Shown: piece by piece, positions 48,554 through 59,000 of the stretch | Layout of the letters: each line of letters starts with the position of its first letter | How positions within the stretch are numbered: position 1 is the stretch's first letter | NCBI GenBank assembly: GCA_013339895.1 | Contig: JABACO010000001.1 | Span: forward strand, 20,123,171 to 20,187,170 | Direction of reading: 5' to 3' | DNA length: 64,000 nt | From: Ephydatia muelleri | Lineage: Eukaryota; Porifera; Demospongiae; Spongillida; Spongillidae | Translations under genes and position numbers: made by a program | Notes under the pieces: generated by a model | Seen by the model: the letters and a program-made list of their open reading frames with translations, nothing else | What the model was told of the DNA's origin: nothing | Database searches by the model: none

Positions 48554-49258
48554 GGGGGGGCACAACGGGCCCGTGCCCCCCCCCCCCCCCCCCCCCCCCC
48601 CCTTTAGTTAGCAATGTAAACAAAGGCGAGGATAGGAGGATAGAGGGGCCCACCCTTTAGTTAGCTATAGCAATTCAATGATTGTAAACAAATGCGAGGG
48701 GGGGGGGGGGGGGGGGGCTTAGTTTGAATAATTCAATTAACAGCGCAGGCCACGTGTATTACATCTACGTGAAGGCGACCAATGCTAGCTACGCTAATAG
48801 TAATTGAAGACCAGGCAGACCAGGTCGGCTCTGCAAACGACTTCACATGCAACGGAGTGCCGAAGAAGAGAAAAGCGTCAGCGATTACAGATTTCTTTTG
48901 CAAACGCCCCACAGGCACTGTGCGGTCACCGTCTGTGGTAATTTAATTCAGTAAAAGTGCTTTATGCAGCACTTGTGTGCCTGTTTGACGTGTTTGCAAG
49001 TACACAGCAGCGCCGAATGAAGCTTACATTCCTCTTGGATGATGCAACAGAATCTTTTAATGTTCAATTTAAATATAAACCTCATCGTTATAAATGCTAT
49101 AGGATGGGGGAGCTTACAGCGCTCCCCCATACCCCCTAGCTGGGCGGGAGGGTTGCCCCCCTCCCGTACCCTCCCCGGGGCGCCGCCCACTACACTGCCC
49201 AACCTATAGCCACACCTTCCATTGTGCCCCCCCCTCCCAAATCCTGGATCCGCCAGAG
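48508..49258. repeat. G/C-tract repeat bounded by GCGGATCC
   Basis: The left edge GCGGATCC is followed by about 35 G, then GCACAACGGGCCCGTGC and about 27 C. The right edge, reversed, is GCGGATCCAGGATTTGGGAG followed by a G tract and GCACAATGG. The two ends are thus inverted copies. Another G tract is at about 48698-48717, and a CG-rich stem lies at 49105-49190. It looks like a non-autonomous element whose tracts may also be mis-assembled. Confidence 0.6.
48781..48938 (+). CDS. Candidate first exon with PIP-box-like motif
   Basis: From ATG 48781 the frame reads MLATLIVIEDQADQVGS and later PKKRKASAITDFFCKRP, ending at a GTG/GTAATT donor-like site. The basic patch followed by A-I-T-D-F-F resembles a nuclear localisation signal plus PCNA-binding motif, often found at the start of transposon proteins. 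No downstream exon was found. Confidence is low. Confidence 0.3.
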
Positions 49259-49748
49259 AGACGCGCGCGAGAGAGAAACCCCACTGTAAGCAACCTTCAA
49301 ATATGGCCAAAAGGCAAAAGTACCAGTCAAGTTAACGGAATTGTTTTCAGTTTTGTTGTTTGTTTTTGTGTCAGTGTACATGCCATGTATATGTAGTAAC
49401 CTTTGCATGCGCAAGCGTTGTGTAGTACGCGTGCGCTTGCGGATTGTTTAAAATCATATTCACACATGTAATTGGTATTAATTTAACTTTTTTCACGGCG
49501 ACCGGGTCACTTTTTTTGGTCCAACTGTCCGAGAAACATGAAATCAACTTGGTATCGCCTAAGGACAACTTCCGTTCTGTAATTAATTAAATTCATGGCT
49601 ACGTAATTAAATTCTCGCGACGTTGAATTGATCTAATCACTGGACAGAATTGGTACAGCAGTTCACCAGACCCTCTTTCTACGTAGCTGTGATGTAATCC
49701 ACCCGCAGCTGTGGGAATCAGGGTCTGGGTACGAGACTATAGCTAAAA

Positions 49749-50699
49749 CTAGGTGTTCATCTAGTGATGAAATTGTTTGCTTACATGGCCATTCGCCTCA
49801 TGGGCCATGCATTGTATTAAAAACTCGGCCGGCTTTAGAACTGTGTTAGTATACTGCTCATGTGATCGAATTGTTGGGATGAAAATTTGACCAGAGATCA
49901 ACTGATCTGAGATGACTCTCATTATCTATTGTGCATTGGACCAAACCTGCAGAGTGCTGTGTAACAAATTGATCACTGAAGACAAAGATTTCAAATACTT
50001 ATTATTGTCAATTGGCTATCCTTACAAACTACGCAAACTGCGATGGTCCTCTAAAATCAATTGAAATCGTGACCAAATATTCAAGATGAGCAAATAACTA
50101 ATTCCAATAAACACTATTTGTAGTTGAGGTGAATAAATTGTTTAAAATGACCTCAATAGTAAGTTATTGTGGCTCAACAATTGGATTTTTTGTGAAATGT
50201 AATTGATTATTGAGTTTAATTAACTTATTTTTAATTGCATAATTATGGTCATAAATATATGTCACGAAAATTACAAACATGAAACGTAGAACCCAGATCA
50301 TTCTGGTCAACCTCCCGATCTAGGCGACCTAGCGAGAATGGCTCTTGCATCGGACTGGATCAGGATGAAACTCGGCCTGCCAAAAAGAATGCAAAGAACT
50401 TTAGACTTTGGAGAGTTGTTTATGATGGCTTCACGCCATGCCATAAAAGTCAATGGTTCATACCTCCCATAGGTGGGAAAGCAGAGTAGAAGCAGCAGAA
50501 ATCTTCATGGTGAAAAATCGTGGGGAAAAAACTCATCATCCCTAATAGGGGAGCCCAATAGCTCAAAGTTTGGAACATGGGAGGAAGAGATACAACTGGT
50601 AAATTGGGACAGATCTCTGGCTCCAAACAGTTCACACTTTTTTGGTCTATATTCAAGCCAAGAGAGGGTCCTAGCTGCTGAATGATGATAGGGCTCTTA
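49749..50699. other. Intergenic, nothing recognised
   Basis: AT-rich unique sequence with no convincing exon, RNA or repeat. Confidence 0.4.
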
Positions 50700-51640
50700 G
50701 AACTGATTTCGAATGACCTGCCACAACTCTGTCATCAATGTACCAGCAACCAGCATTGCAGTCAGAGCTCAAAGCCTTGGTTGTCATCTCCAATGGCCAA
50801 CACTAATTTCTGGAGAACCAGGGCAAAACGAAAAGGCCCAAGAGGATCTCAATGATGAACTCCCTGCTGAGATGAAAAGATCCCCATAGTATGCCATAGG
50901 GAAGGGTGTTGGCTATAGCACCATGTAGCCCAAGTTAGAATATCAGGAAAGTGTACTGCACATACATTAAGGATCCAATGTCTGGAGGCTATATTAAAGG
51001 CACTGGTGAGGTCAACCTTGAGTAGCACAAAGCTTTCATCAGTCCAATGTTCACTCACACATTTTCGCACCTTGTGTATAACTTTTTCCACTCCATTGGG
51101 ACAGACTACACCGAATTGAGGGGGTAGGAAGAAATCAGCTGCTCTGTTTTTACTAAGTGACAAAGGCACTTACCTGTGAGGCTTCTTAGATCCTCAATTG
51201 GACATACATCTGGGGGGGGGGGGGGGGGGGCATTGGGCTTTATCTTGGGGAGAGCTACAAGGGTAGCACCTGCAAGAAAGCGAGAAACTTCCTATGGAAC
51301 CCTGCCAGCAGTTAAAAGGTTTATGATGAGTCGCAATGAGCAGCTGATGGGAGTGGGTATGAGGCATCAATATGCATGGTGTTGAATTCTCATGCCAGAG
51401 GGACCAGCAGCCGTGCCTTTGGGATACTAATGGTGTTAAAATCACTATGCAGAGCAGCAGGCTCCTCACTTGATGGAGGTGGAACAGGAGCCGGACCCTC
51501 TGGGTGCTTAGCTTGCAGAAGAGTCAAAGTGCCAAACGTATCTGGTGCTAGGCCTAATGATGTTAAAGCCTGGCAAGCCTTGGAAAACAAGCCTTCCCTT
51601 GCGAAGGCTATTGCTGAACTAAGAATGCAATAATTACAGT
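50700..51640 (-). pseudogene. Reverse transcriptase relic
   Basis: Minus-strand pieces in changing frames read ACQALTSLGLAPDT, KHPEGPAPVPPPSSEEPAAL, then PPQFGVVCPNGVEKVIHKV and FVLLKVDLTSAFNIASRHW. K-V-D-x-x-x-A-F-N is the first catalytic motif of a retroelement polymerase. The layout is that of a non-LTR-like element of which only part of the polymerase remains. A G homopolymer and frame changes interrupt it. Not functional. Confidence 0.7.
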
Positions 51641-52445
51641 GATTTATGTCTACAATTGCTTCTGTTTGATTAATAGAGAGAGAAAGAAAGAGAGGAGAGG
51701 GAGGGCTCTAGCTTCGGGGTATAATAGAAATCAAGTTTAATACGAATAATAAAATGATTTATATAATAGATTCGTATTTTGTATTCATATTTTTAATGAT
51801 TATGCGTTTGTACGCAATATGTATTTTTTAAAGGTGATGATAAATTGCGTACGTAACTTATAAAGCAAGTTTTCAGCACTTTACAAATGTTCAGCAGCCA
51901 AACAGTTCTACTACTACTAATAATTCCCACAGGGCATATATGTCTCCCCAGCTGGAATTCTAAGAACCACCTTTTTGTTTAGACAGTGAGCTACTATGGC
52001 GGATAATGAGTTCACTGCTGTGGAGACGTATTTACGTAGTAGCCAGTAGTACCCCAGGGGCATGACAAACACACTTTTCCTGCATCCACACACTACCCTG
52101 AACCACTCATACACAAAACTTGAAACTTTGTGAAACTTGTGACCCTCTTATTTCAAACTCTTACTTTTCCTATATCCATGCATTACCCTATAACATCCTT
52201 CATTGATATTACCAATTCTACTACAATACTTGAAAATTTGACACACTTCTTTCAAACTCTACATAAAGGGATTTAAGAGTAAAAATAATTTCAAGTTTAA
52301 AACAGGAATGTTATAATACAAGAAAGATAGTATTGACGAGGCATCAAAGTGGAAGCGATCAGACAATGAAAAAAAGGCGGATACTGATCATGCCATTCTG
52401 GAATAGAAGGTATGTACGTATAAACTTCATAACTTTTCAGTATCC
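51641..52445. other. Unassigned, AT-rich
   Basis: May contain the 5' end of the integrase-bearing element that follows, but I could not find its terminal repeat. Confidence 0.3.
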
Positions 52446-54080
52446 ATGGATTGGGCTGTAGAGTACCATCTAGGCAGAGATAAAACAATTGAGAAGGTTT
52501 CAAGTCGTTTTTATTGGCGAAATATTAATCAGAAAATTTGTTCAGCACTGCGAGCAGTGTCAAAAAATGAATGCAAAATTTCCCAAAACTCCATCCAATT
52601 CTTTCCATTCCAAATGTGTAGCATCAGGTGGGTCTTTATTCATAATGGAATACTAAATAACATGTTGGCTATTTTGTGCAACAGGTTACATTGACCTCAT
52701 AGGTCCACTGTCCACAACTTTAAATGGGAATAATATAAGTACATGTATGTGGTGGCTTTTGTTGATTACTTTAGCAAGTGGCTGGAAGCTGCTCCACTTA
52801 AAGATAAGTCTGCTCATAGAGTAGCACTGTTCTTGTATGAGTGTTTCTGCAGGTAAGTATATTCCATATAGCATGACTTTGAAGAATTCATCATTTTCTT
52901 GGGCATAGGCTAGGATGTTGTGACATCATAATATCAGATCAAGGGAGAGAATTTGTTAATGCAGTCCAACAAGAACTTTTTCAATGTACATGCAGGAACT
53001 AATCACAAAGTTTCTTCAGCGTATCACCCGCAAACAAATGGTTTAACTGAACGATTCAATCAGACGCTGCACTTATTAAACTTGTCAATAGCAATCAAAA
53101 TGACTGGGATGAGCATCTGTCAGCTATCCTATTTGCATATCGAACCAGTCTACAAACAGCCACAAAACGTACACTCTTTGAAGTCATGTACTGTTGGTAA
53201 GTATCAGTTGTACATGAATATAGTCTTTTGCATAACTCTGATCCTATATATACATCGTAGAAAACCAAAGTTACCCATTATATGGAGTTGCATTAAACAT
53301 CATCAGCAATAGTGCTGTTAGTGAAGATGATAATACCAACCAATCTCGAAATGATTATGGAGGTGATTGTGTTGATGGTGATTGTGATAGAAAGAGTGAT
53401 GGTGAGAATAATAATGACGCTGATACAAAAGAGATGAAGGGTGTGATGCTGCATTGTGATGCTAAGGTTACTAATACTCATGTTGGGGCTACAACTGATG
53501 ATACAATTGATGATGGCTATGATGACGGTGATGGTAATTGTAGTCACAATAGCAGCTCTGGTGACAAATAATCATGAATCATGTTGGGGCTACGATAAAA
53601 TTGATGATGGCTATGATGACGGTGATGGTAATTGTAGTCACAATAGCAGCTCTGGTGACACGGGCAGCACACGCGGTGGAATTAGCCATCATGGACATAG
53701 TCACCAGAATGTCAACCAGATAAATCTTCATGCATATGAGATGCATAAGATCAAGAATGCAATAATTCAAAAAGTGGAAATGAATATCAAGAAAGCACAG
53801 GAAAAGGACAGATTTTACTTACAAAAAACATTGCAATCTGAAGGTATGTACTGCATACTACACTGTAACATAATCTTTTATATGTATGAATTTGGTCCAG
53901 GGGATCTAGTACCTTCTTAGAAACAGCCATCGAGACTCTAAGAAAGGAGATAAGCTGCAGCAAAGATGGCTGGGGCCTTATAAAGTATTAGATAAAGGAT
54001 TCTGTTGATGGAAAATTCTACTGGAAAAGTGTTGAAAACTACTGTAAACCTTTCTCGCCTTAAAACATTCACTCCTAATC
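52446..54080 (+). pseudogene. Gypsy-like integrase with introns (Ginger-like transposon)
   Basis: Pieces of an integrase are in order: a His/Cys zinc region (EYHLGRDKTIEKV, then HCEQCQKMNAKF in another frame), core motif YIDLIGP with first Asp, FVDYFSKWLEAAPLK, IIISDQGREFVN with second Asp, SSAYHPQTNGLTERFNQ with Glu, and a C-terminal GPY/F-type region, FGPGDLV...RWLGPYKVLDKG. At least three GT-AG introns interrupt it (donors at about 52853, 53197 and 53842), which is not expected of an LTR retroelement. Frameshifts occur inside the core and afterwards. With the Ulp1-like relic just downstream, this fits Ginger1-type DNA transposons, whose transposase derives from a gypsy integrase. It is broken and inactive. 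Confidence 0.65.
53510..53660. repeat. Tandem duplication in integrase relic
   Basis: About 95-bp unit repeated once: GATGGCTATGATGACGGTG at 53510 and again at 53605, each followed by GGTAATTGTAGTCACAAT and AGCAGCTCTGGTGACA. Confidence 0.9.
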
Positions 54081-54519
54081 CAATAAACATTAAACAGGCA
54101 CACACTTTTTGTATATAAATGATACAATAGAATGAAAAGTGCACTGTTTATTAAAGGCAATGAGGAAAATTGTAAACAGAACAAGCAAGAAAGATGACCA
54201 GCCAAAGAAAGTTATTAAATGTTGACAAAATTATTTTGTATGTCATATTTTAGAAAACACTATACTGGATTGATGAAATGTGCCTCAGTTTCAAGCACAA
54301 AGATGCTATAGAAACAATGAAATGTTGAATGCTGAGCATATTCAGGCTGCACACAATCTTAAGACGAAACAATTTCCACAACTAGGAGGCCTTCAATCAA
54401 CATTGCTCTCCCAAAATAAGGGGTTTTCTTTAGCAATAAAAAGTGATGGAGTATTACAGGAAGGTATATGCATTTCGCATATATGTGATTTTGTATGACA
54501 CTGCACATTGAAATTGTCA

Positions 54520-54895
54520 TGTACAGTTGTGCAGATATTATTTGTTGCTGAAAGAGATCACTGGGTGGCCACTAGTTATCATCAAGACGAGATCACTGTA
54601 TGACAGTAAATGTTCCCCTAAGTTACATGGCGGTCCGCAAGAACAGATTCTCTTATCTACAAAGATGCTGCAAATGGTAACACTTCAACTGTCAAAGCTA
54701 TTCCTGTCCAACAGCAGGCTGGTGGGGAGGATTGTGGGTTGTTTTCCATTGCATTTGCTTACCATGCTGCATTGGGGGAAGATCTAATGGGAATTACTTT
54801 TGAGCAATCAAAAATGCGTGACCATTTTTAATTGCTTGCTTGAACCAAAAGTACTTAAAACCATTTGCTTGCTTGAACCAAAAGTACTTAAAACA
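54520..54895 (+). pseudogene. Ulp1/C48 cysteine protease relic
   Basis: Frames read FVAERDHWVATSYHQDEITV, YDSKC and GGEDCGLFSIAFAYHAALGE, giving the His (DHW), Asp (YDS) and Cys (EDCG) positions of a Ulp1-type peptidase. The pieces lie in different frames. A direct 33-bp duplication (CTTGAACCAAAAGTACTTAA) sits at 54829-54894, at the end of the domain. Such proteases are carried by several animal DNA transposons, including some Ginger1 elements, which agrees with the integrase relic upstream. Confidence 0.7.
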
Positions 54896-55422
54896 ATTTC
54901 CCCCTGCCCTGGAACTAAGGGAATAAAATGAGAATCTTCAATATCCACCTTATCTGCATATGCATGCAAGCTACCAGAATCATCGGAAATATTATTCAAT
55001 GCGACCAATGAGCCATTGGTATTATTGAACATGGAGCAAAATGTATTCCAGACACATGGTTATGTTCAAGTTGCTCTAAATAGCACAATCTATGTAATAG
55101 TGTGTGTGTGTGTGTTTTTTCTTTTTTCTTTTTTTTTTTTCGTAGTACAAGTGCAATCAAGCGTCTATACATATAATAAAGTACAGGGAAGTAAAGATGC
55201 CACCCAAGTATGCACGCAGGCGTCGTATATGCCTAGTCGCCACCGACTGGAGAGTCAATTATGCCTAGGTGTCAATGACTGGGGAGTCAATTTATACTGA
55301 ATTCATTATCGCCTGCGACACCTGCCATGATTACATTAACGATCGCCAAAGTGACAGTAATGACATCACAACATGCGGGACAATCCCTCGGAGAGCCCCC
55401 CGGCCGCGCTGGGAATTTCGAC
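54896..55422. other. Intergenic upstream of PARP gene
   Basis: Contains a T-rich run at about 55120-55140 and no recognised gene. It is likely to include the promoter of the gene starting at 55474. Confidence 0.4.
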
Positions 55423-55433
55423 ATATAAATATA
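55423..55433 (+). promoter_or_regulatory. TATA-box candidate
   Basis: ATATAAATATA about 45 bp before the ATG at 55474. With initiation about 30 bp downstream, the ATG at 55444 would fall outside or at the very edge of the mRNA, which favours 55474 as the start. Confidence 0.45.
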
Positions 55434-55473
55434 AGAAACAAACATGCAAATTCTAAACTGCGTCGAAACAATA

Positions 55474-57718
55474 ATGAGTAGTCCAATATACGATGACGGG
55501 TTTGCACTGCAATTTCCACCCCTCGCAGAAAAACAAGCGCTACGTTCAGTGGCCATCAACAGCGATGGGGTACCCGAATTACGTTTCGACAGTTCACTTC
55601 ACACACCTTCGCTAAGAGAGGAAGACGTGGCCACGGTAAGCAGACTGGTTTTTGAAGGCAAGCGACCCAACTTCACTTACCGCGCCATCGACGAGTCCCA
55701 CCCGTTCTACGGACGGCAGTACATGGACTACCATCCTCCGTGGTTGAAAGGAACGTCTGTGGGTGACGTACTATCCGAGGTTGACTGGAAGATGAAATGT
55801 CTCAACGTCGGAGCCCAAACTGACAAATCACGGAGTGTTTTCTACTCTCGGGAGAAGACGAGCGTAACTAAGGGTCTGGGGACGCTCTTGGACTTTCCAG
55901 ACGACAATCCGGGTTCTCTGGGATACATGTTCACTCGCTGTGCCGGGGTACAGGTCCAGGAGTACGATGATGAGATGGTATTTTACACCGACCCGAAACT
56001 GCGCATCGATTACTACAAGAGCGAGGCGTACTCGGAATACATCACGCGAGTCCTGCCGCTGATCGCCGAGCACGACGAGCCGTCTTTTCTCAAGCTGCAA
56101 GAGATAATCAAGATGGTTCTGGCTGCAGAGTGGTTGAAGGAAAAGGGCATACAAATGAGCGAAAAATGGATGAAACATTGCGTGCACTGTGCAGATACGG
56201 CTGTGTCACGTACCCCAACCGATAACTCAGATCATATTCAACTGCTGTCGGAAATAACAAATTCCATTAGCCGGCCTCGACAAGTGGTTGATATTTCGAT
56301 GCACGAGAACGAGAGAAAACGGAGTACACGTGCTGCTCAAGGCAACAGTGCCGATACCATAACCTGCTATGGCTGGTATGATAACGGCAGCGGGGAAATG
56401 GTGCAGTATCGAGAAAACGGAGAATGGTTCAAAGAGCGCCAGTCAGTGAGAATGTACAGTGAACAAGTGGTAACGGTAAATGGAAAAAGAGTTGACAGTA
56501 GTAAATGGCTAACCAACCTCGGAATCCAGCTGCCTAACAAGTTGAGAGTCAAAGATATGTGGAAATTGGACAAGGATTTGGTTGCTGTAAAGGAACATCA
56601 TGACGTTTCTACTATGCTTGGGCCATTCTCTGTGGACATTCAAGTTAACAGAAGCACTGAAGAAAAAGGCAAGAAATTATCCATAACAGCGGAGATTCAG
56701 CCCTGTTACTTGAACCACAAGATCCTTCCTTGCATTGAATTGACCACTACAGTAAGAATATCAACCAACGACTGGGACTTTGTCTATCAAGGGTTAAGTC
56801 CACAACACCCCATGATGCCAGTTCCGGGGGTATCCGAAAGTCCTCTGGCTCCAGACGTGGCGTCATGGAATGAGCTATATTCACAGACAGTTCCGTGGCC
56901 TCGTGTGTGGATCTCGTCACCAGAAGGGCCAGGTGTGCTGAGTGCAGCTGGAGGTGTGAGGACTGATGTGCTTCCCGTGGAGAAGATGGAATGCTCAGTT
57001 GGTGTGAGGAAACCAGCAGCACAATACTCATCAACTGTAAAAGCAAGGATTCAAGGTATGGTGTATGTGTATGTAAGATGCATGGTTAAATATACCAATT
57101 TAATTCCCTACTACTATAGGTAGTATTAAACGTGTGACTTCAAGTGAAGTACAGCAGCTGTTTGAAAAACAATGGACTGGTCCAGCTAAAGGACCTTGCC
57201 CCAAAATATGTCATATATTTTCCATCCTCAACAAAGGTCTTTTACAAAAATGGGAAAGGTACAAAGACATCTTGAATTACAAGGCAGACGACGAAAGATA
57301 TTTCCATGGGACTGCATTGAAGTGCGATATGGTAAGCAACATTGATCAGGTAAACAATGTTGTTCTTTGCTCAAATTCAGACTGTGGTATATGTGGAATA
57401 GCTAATGAAGGGTTTAGCCCAAATCACATAAGAGATGTCTTCCAAAGGTTTGGTAAAGGTTTCTATTTGGCTCCCAACTCATCAAAAGCCAGTGACTACC
57501 CTCTTAATAAAGATGGGAAGGCCACCTACAGAGCACAACTTCTGTGTGATGTGTGCCCAGGAAGGAAGTACGAGTTGAAGACAACTGACCAAAACCTAAC
57601 AGGTCCCCCTGATGGGTACCACTCTGTATATGGTCAAGTGGGACAAGACCTCAACTATCCGGAGATCGTAATCTATAACTCAGCAGCAATTATGCCTCGT
57701 TTTATAATATTGTATTGA
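55474..57718 (+). CDS. PARP with large unrecognised N-terminal region
   Basis: Exon 1 55474-57055 and exon 2 57120-57718 are joined in phase 1 across a 64-bp intron (GTATGG...ATAG): 2181 nt, 726 residues, TGA at 57716. An in-frame ATG at 55444 would add ten residues. Residues 1 to about 230 form a compact region with ESHPFYGRQYM, PPWLKGTSVGDVLSEVDWKM and GYMFTRCAGVQV that I do not recognise. Residues about 300-420 include a W-x-Y/E-rich segment (CYGWYDNGSGEMVQYRENG) and KRVDSSKWL. The C-terminal 200 residues are a PARP domain transferring ADP-ribose from NAD+: His590 (YFHGT), Tyr643 (GFYLAP) and Glu709 (YPEIVIY), with the same Cys-rich insertion (CSNSDCGICGI) as the PARP at 4725. AATAAA follows at about 57883. 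Function beyond ADP-ribosylation is unknown. Confidence 0.9.
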
Positions 57719-58000
57719 TCAATGTCAATTTTCAGTGCATGCATGAATTATTCTGTAGTGTTCTAGATTTCATTCAAGCCAGAAACTAATACAAGTGTTG
57801 TACTATCAGCTAGTATGTAATCACCAATTTGTTTATTGACACTCATTGTTAATTGTCAATATGCGATTCCAGCGTAAATATAAATAAACGCATGCATTTA
57901 TTTTGTCCAAAAATACAGACAGGTGGAAAAAGGTCTGGGCACTGGCCAGCCACAAAGCTCACACCCGACCAGTGAACCTGTGATATGACTTGTACTCCTC
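57719..58000. other. 3' flank of PARP gene
   Basis: The 3' UTR with ATAAATAAACG at about 57880 as a likely polyadenylation signal, then sequence up to the assembly gap. Confidence 0.5.
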
Positions 58001-59000
58001 NNNNNNNNNNNNNNNNNNNNNNNNNNNNNNNNNNNNNNNNNNNNNNNNNNNNNNNNNNNNNNNNNNNNNNNNNNNNNNNNNNNNNNNNNNNNNNNNNNNN
58101 NNNNNNNNNNNNNNNNNNNNNNNNNNNNNNNNNNNNNNNNNNNNNNNNNNNNNNNNNNNNNNNNNNNNNNNNNNNNNNNNNNNNNNNNNNNNNNNNNNNN
58201 NNNNNNNNNNNNNNNNNNNNNNNNNNNNNNNNNNNNNNNNNNNNNNNNNNNNNNNNNNNNNNNNNNNNNNNNNNNNNNNNNNNNNNNNNNNNNNNNNNNN
58301 NNNNNNNNNNNNNNNNNNNNNNNNNNNNNNNNNNNNNNNNNNNNNNNNNNNNNNNNNNNNNNNNNNNNNNNNNNNNNNNNNNNNNNNNNNNNNNNNNNNN
58401 NNNNNNNNNNNNNNNNNNNNNNNNNNNNNNNNNNNNNNNNNNNNNNNNNNNNNNNNNNNNNNNNNNNNNNNNNNNNNNNNNNNNNNNNNNNNNNNNNNNN
58501 NNNNNNNNNNNNNNNNNNNNNNNNNNNNNNNNNNNNNNNNNNNNNNNNNNNNNNNNNNNNNNNNNNNNNNNNNNNNNNNNNNNNNNNNNNNNNNNNNNNN
58601 NNNNNNNNNNNNNNNNNNNNNNNNNNNNNNNNNNNNNNNNNNNNNNNNNNNNNNNNNNNNNNNNNNNNNNNNNNNNNNNNNNNNNNNNNNNNNNNNNNNN
58701 NNNNNNNNNNNNNNNNNNNNNNNNNNNNNNNNNNNNNNNNNNNNNNNNNNNNNNNNNNNNNNNNNNNNNNNNNNNNNNNNNNNNNNNNNNNNNNNNNNNN
58801 NNNNNNNNNNNNNNNNNNNNNNNNNNNNNNNNNNNNNNNNNNNNNNNNNNNNNNNNNNNNNNNNNNNNNNNNNNNNNNNNNNNNNNNNNNNNNNNNNNNN
58901 NNNNNNNNNNNNNNNNNNNNNNNNNNNNNNNNNNNNNNNNNNNNNNNNNNNNNNNNNNNNNNNNNNNNNNNNNNNNNNNNNNNNNNNNNNNNNNNNNNNN
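58001..59000. other. Assembly gap (1000 N)
   Basis: Exactly 1000 unknown bases, so the length is probably a placeholder. The right flank starts in the middle of a minisatellite, which is the likely reason the assembly broke here. Confidence 1.

Larger units (their letters stand above)
43269..49748. mobile_element. Outer copy of a RecQ-carrying DNA transposon
   Basis: The ends at 43278 and 49739 are inverted repeats of about 100 bp starting TAGTCTCGTAC and running through AGACCCTGA, CAGCTGCGG and AAAGAGGGTCTGG. They are flanked by the 9-bp direct repeat TAGCTAAAA (43269-43277 and 49740-49748). The element carries the start of a RecQ-like helicase gene on the plus strand, and its interior is interrupted by a second member of the family (43618-48252), an 88-bp MITE and a G/C-rich repeat. 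No intact gene of its own remains, so it is not autonomous. Confidence 0.85.
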
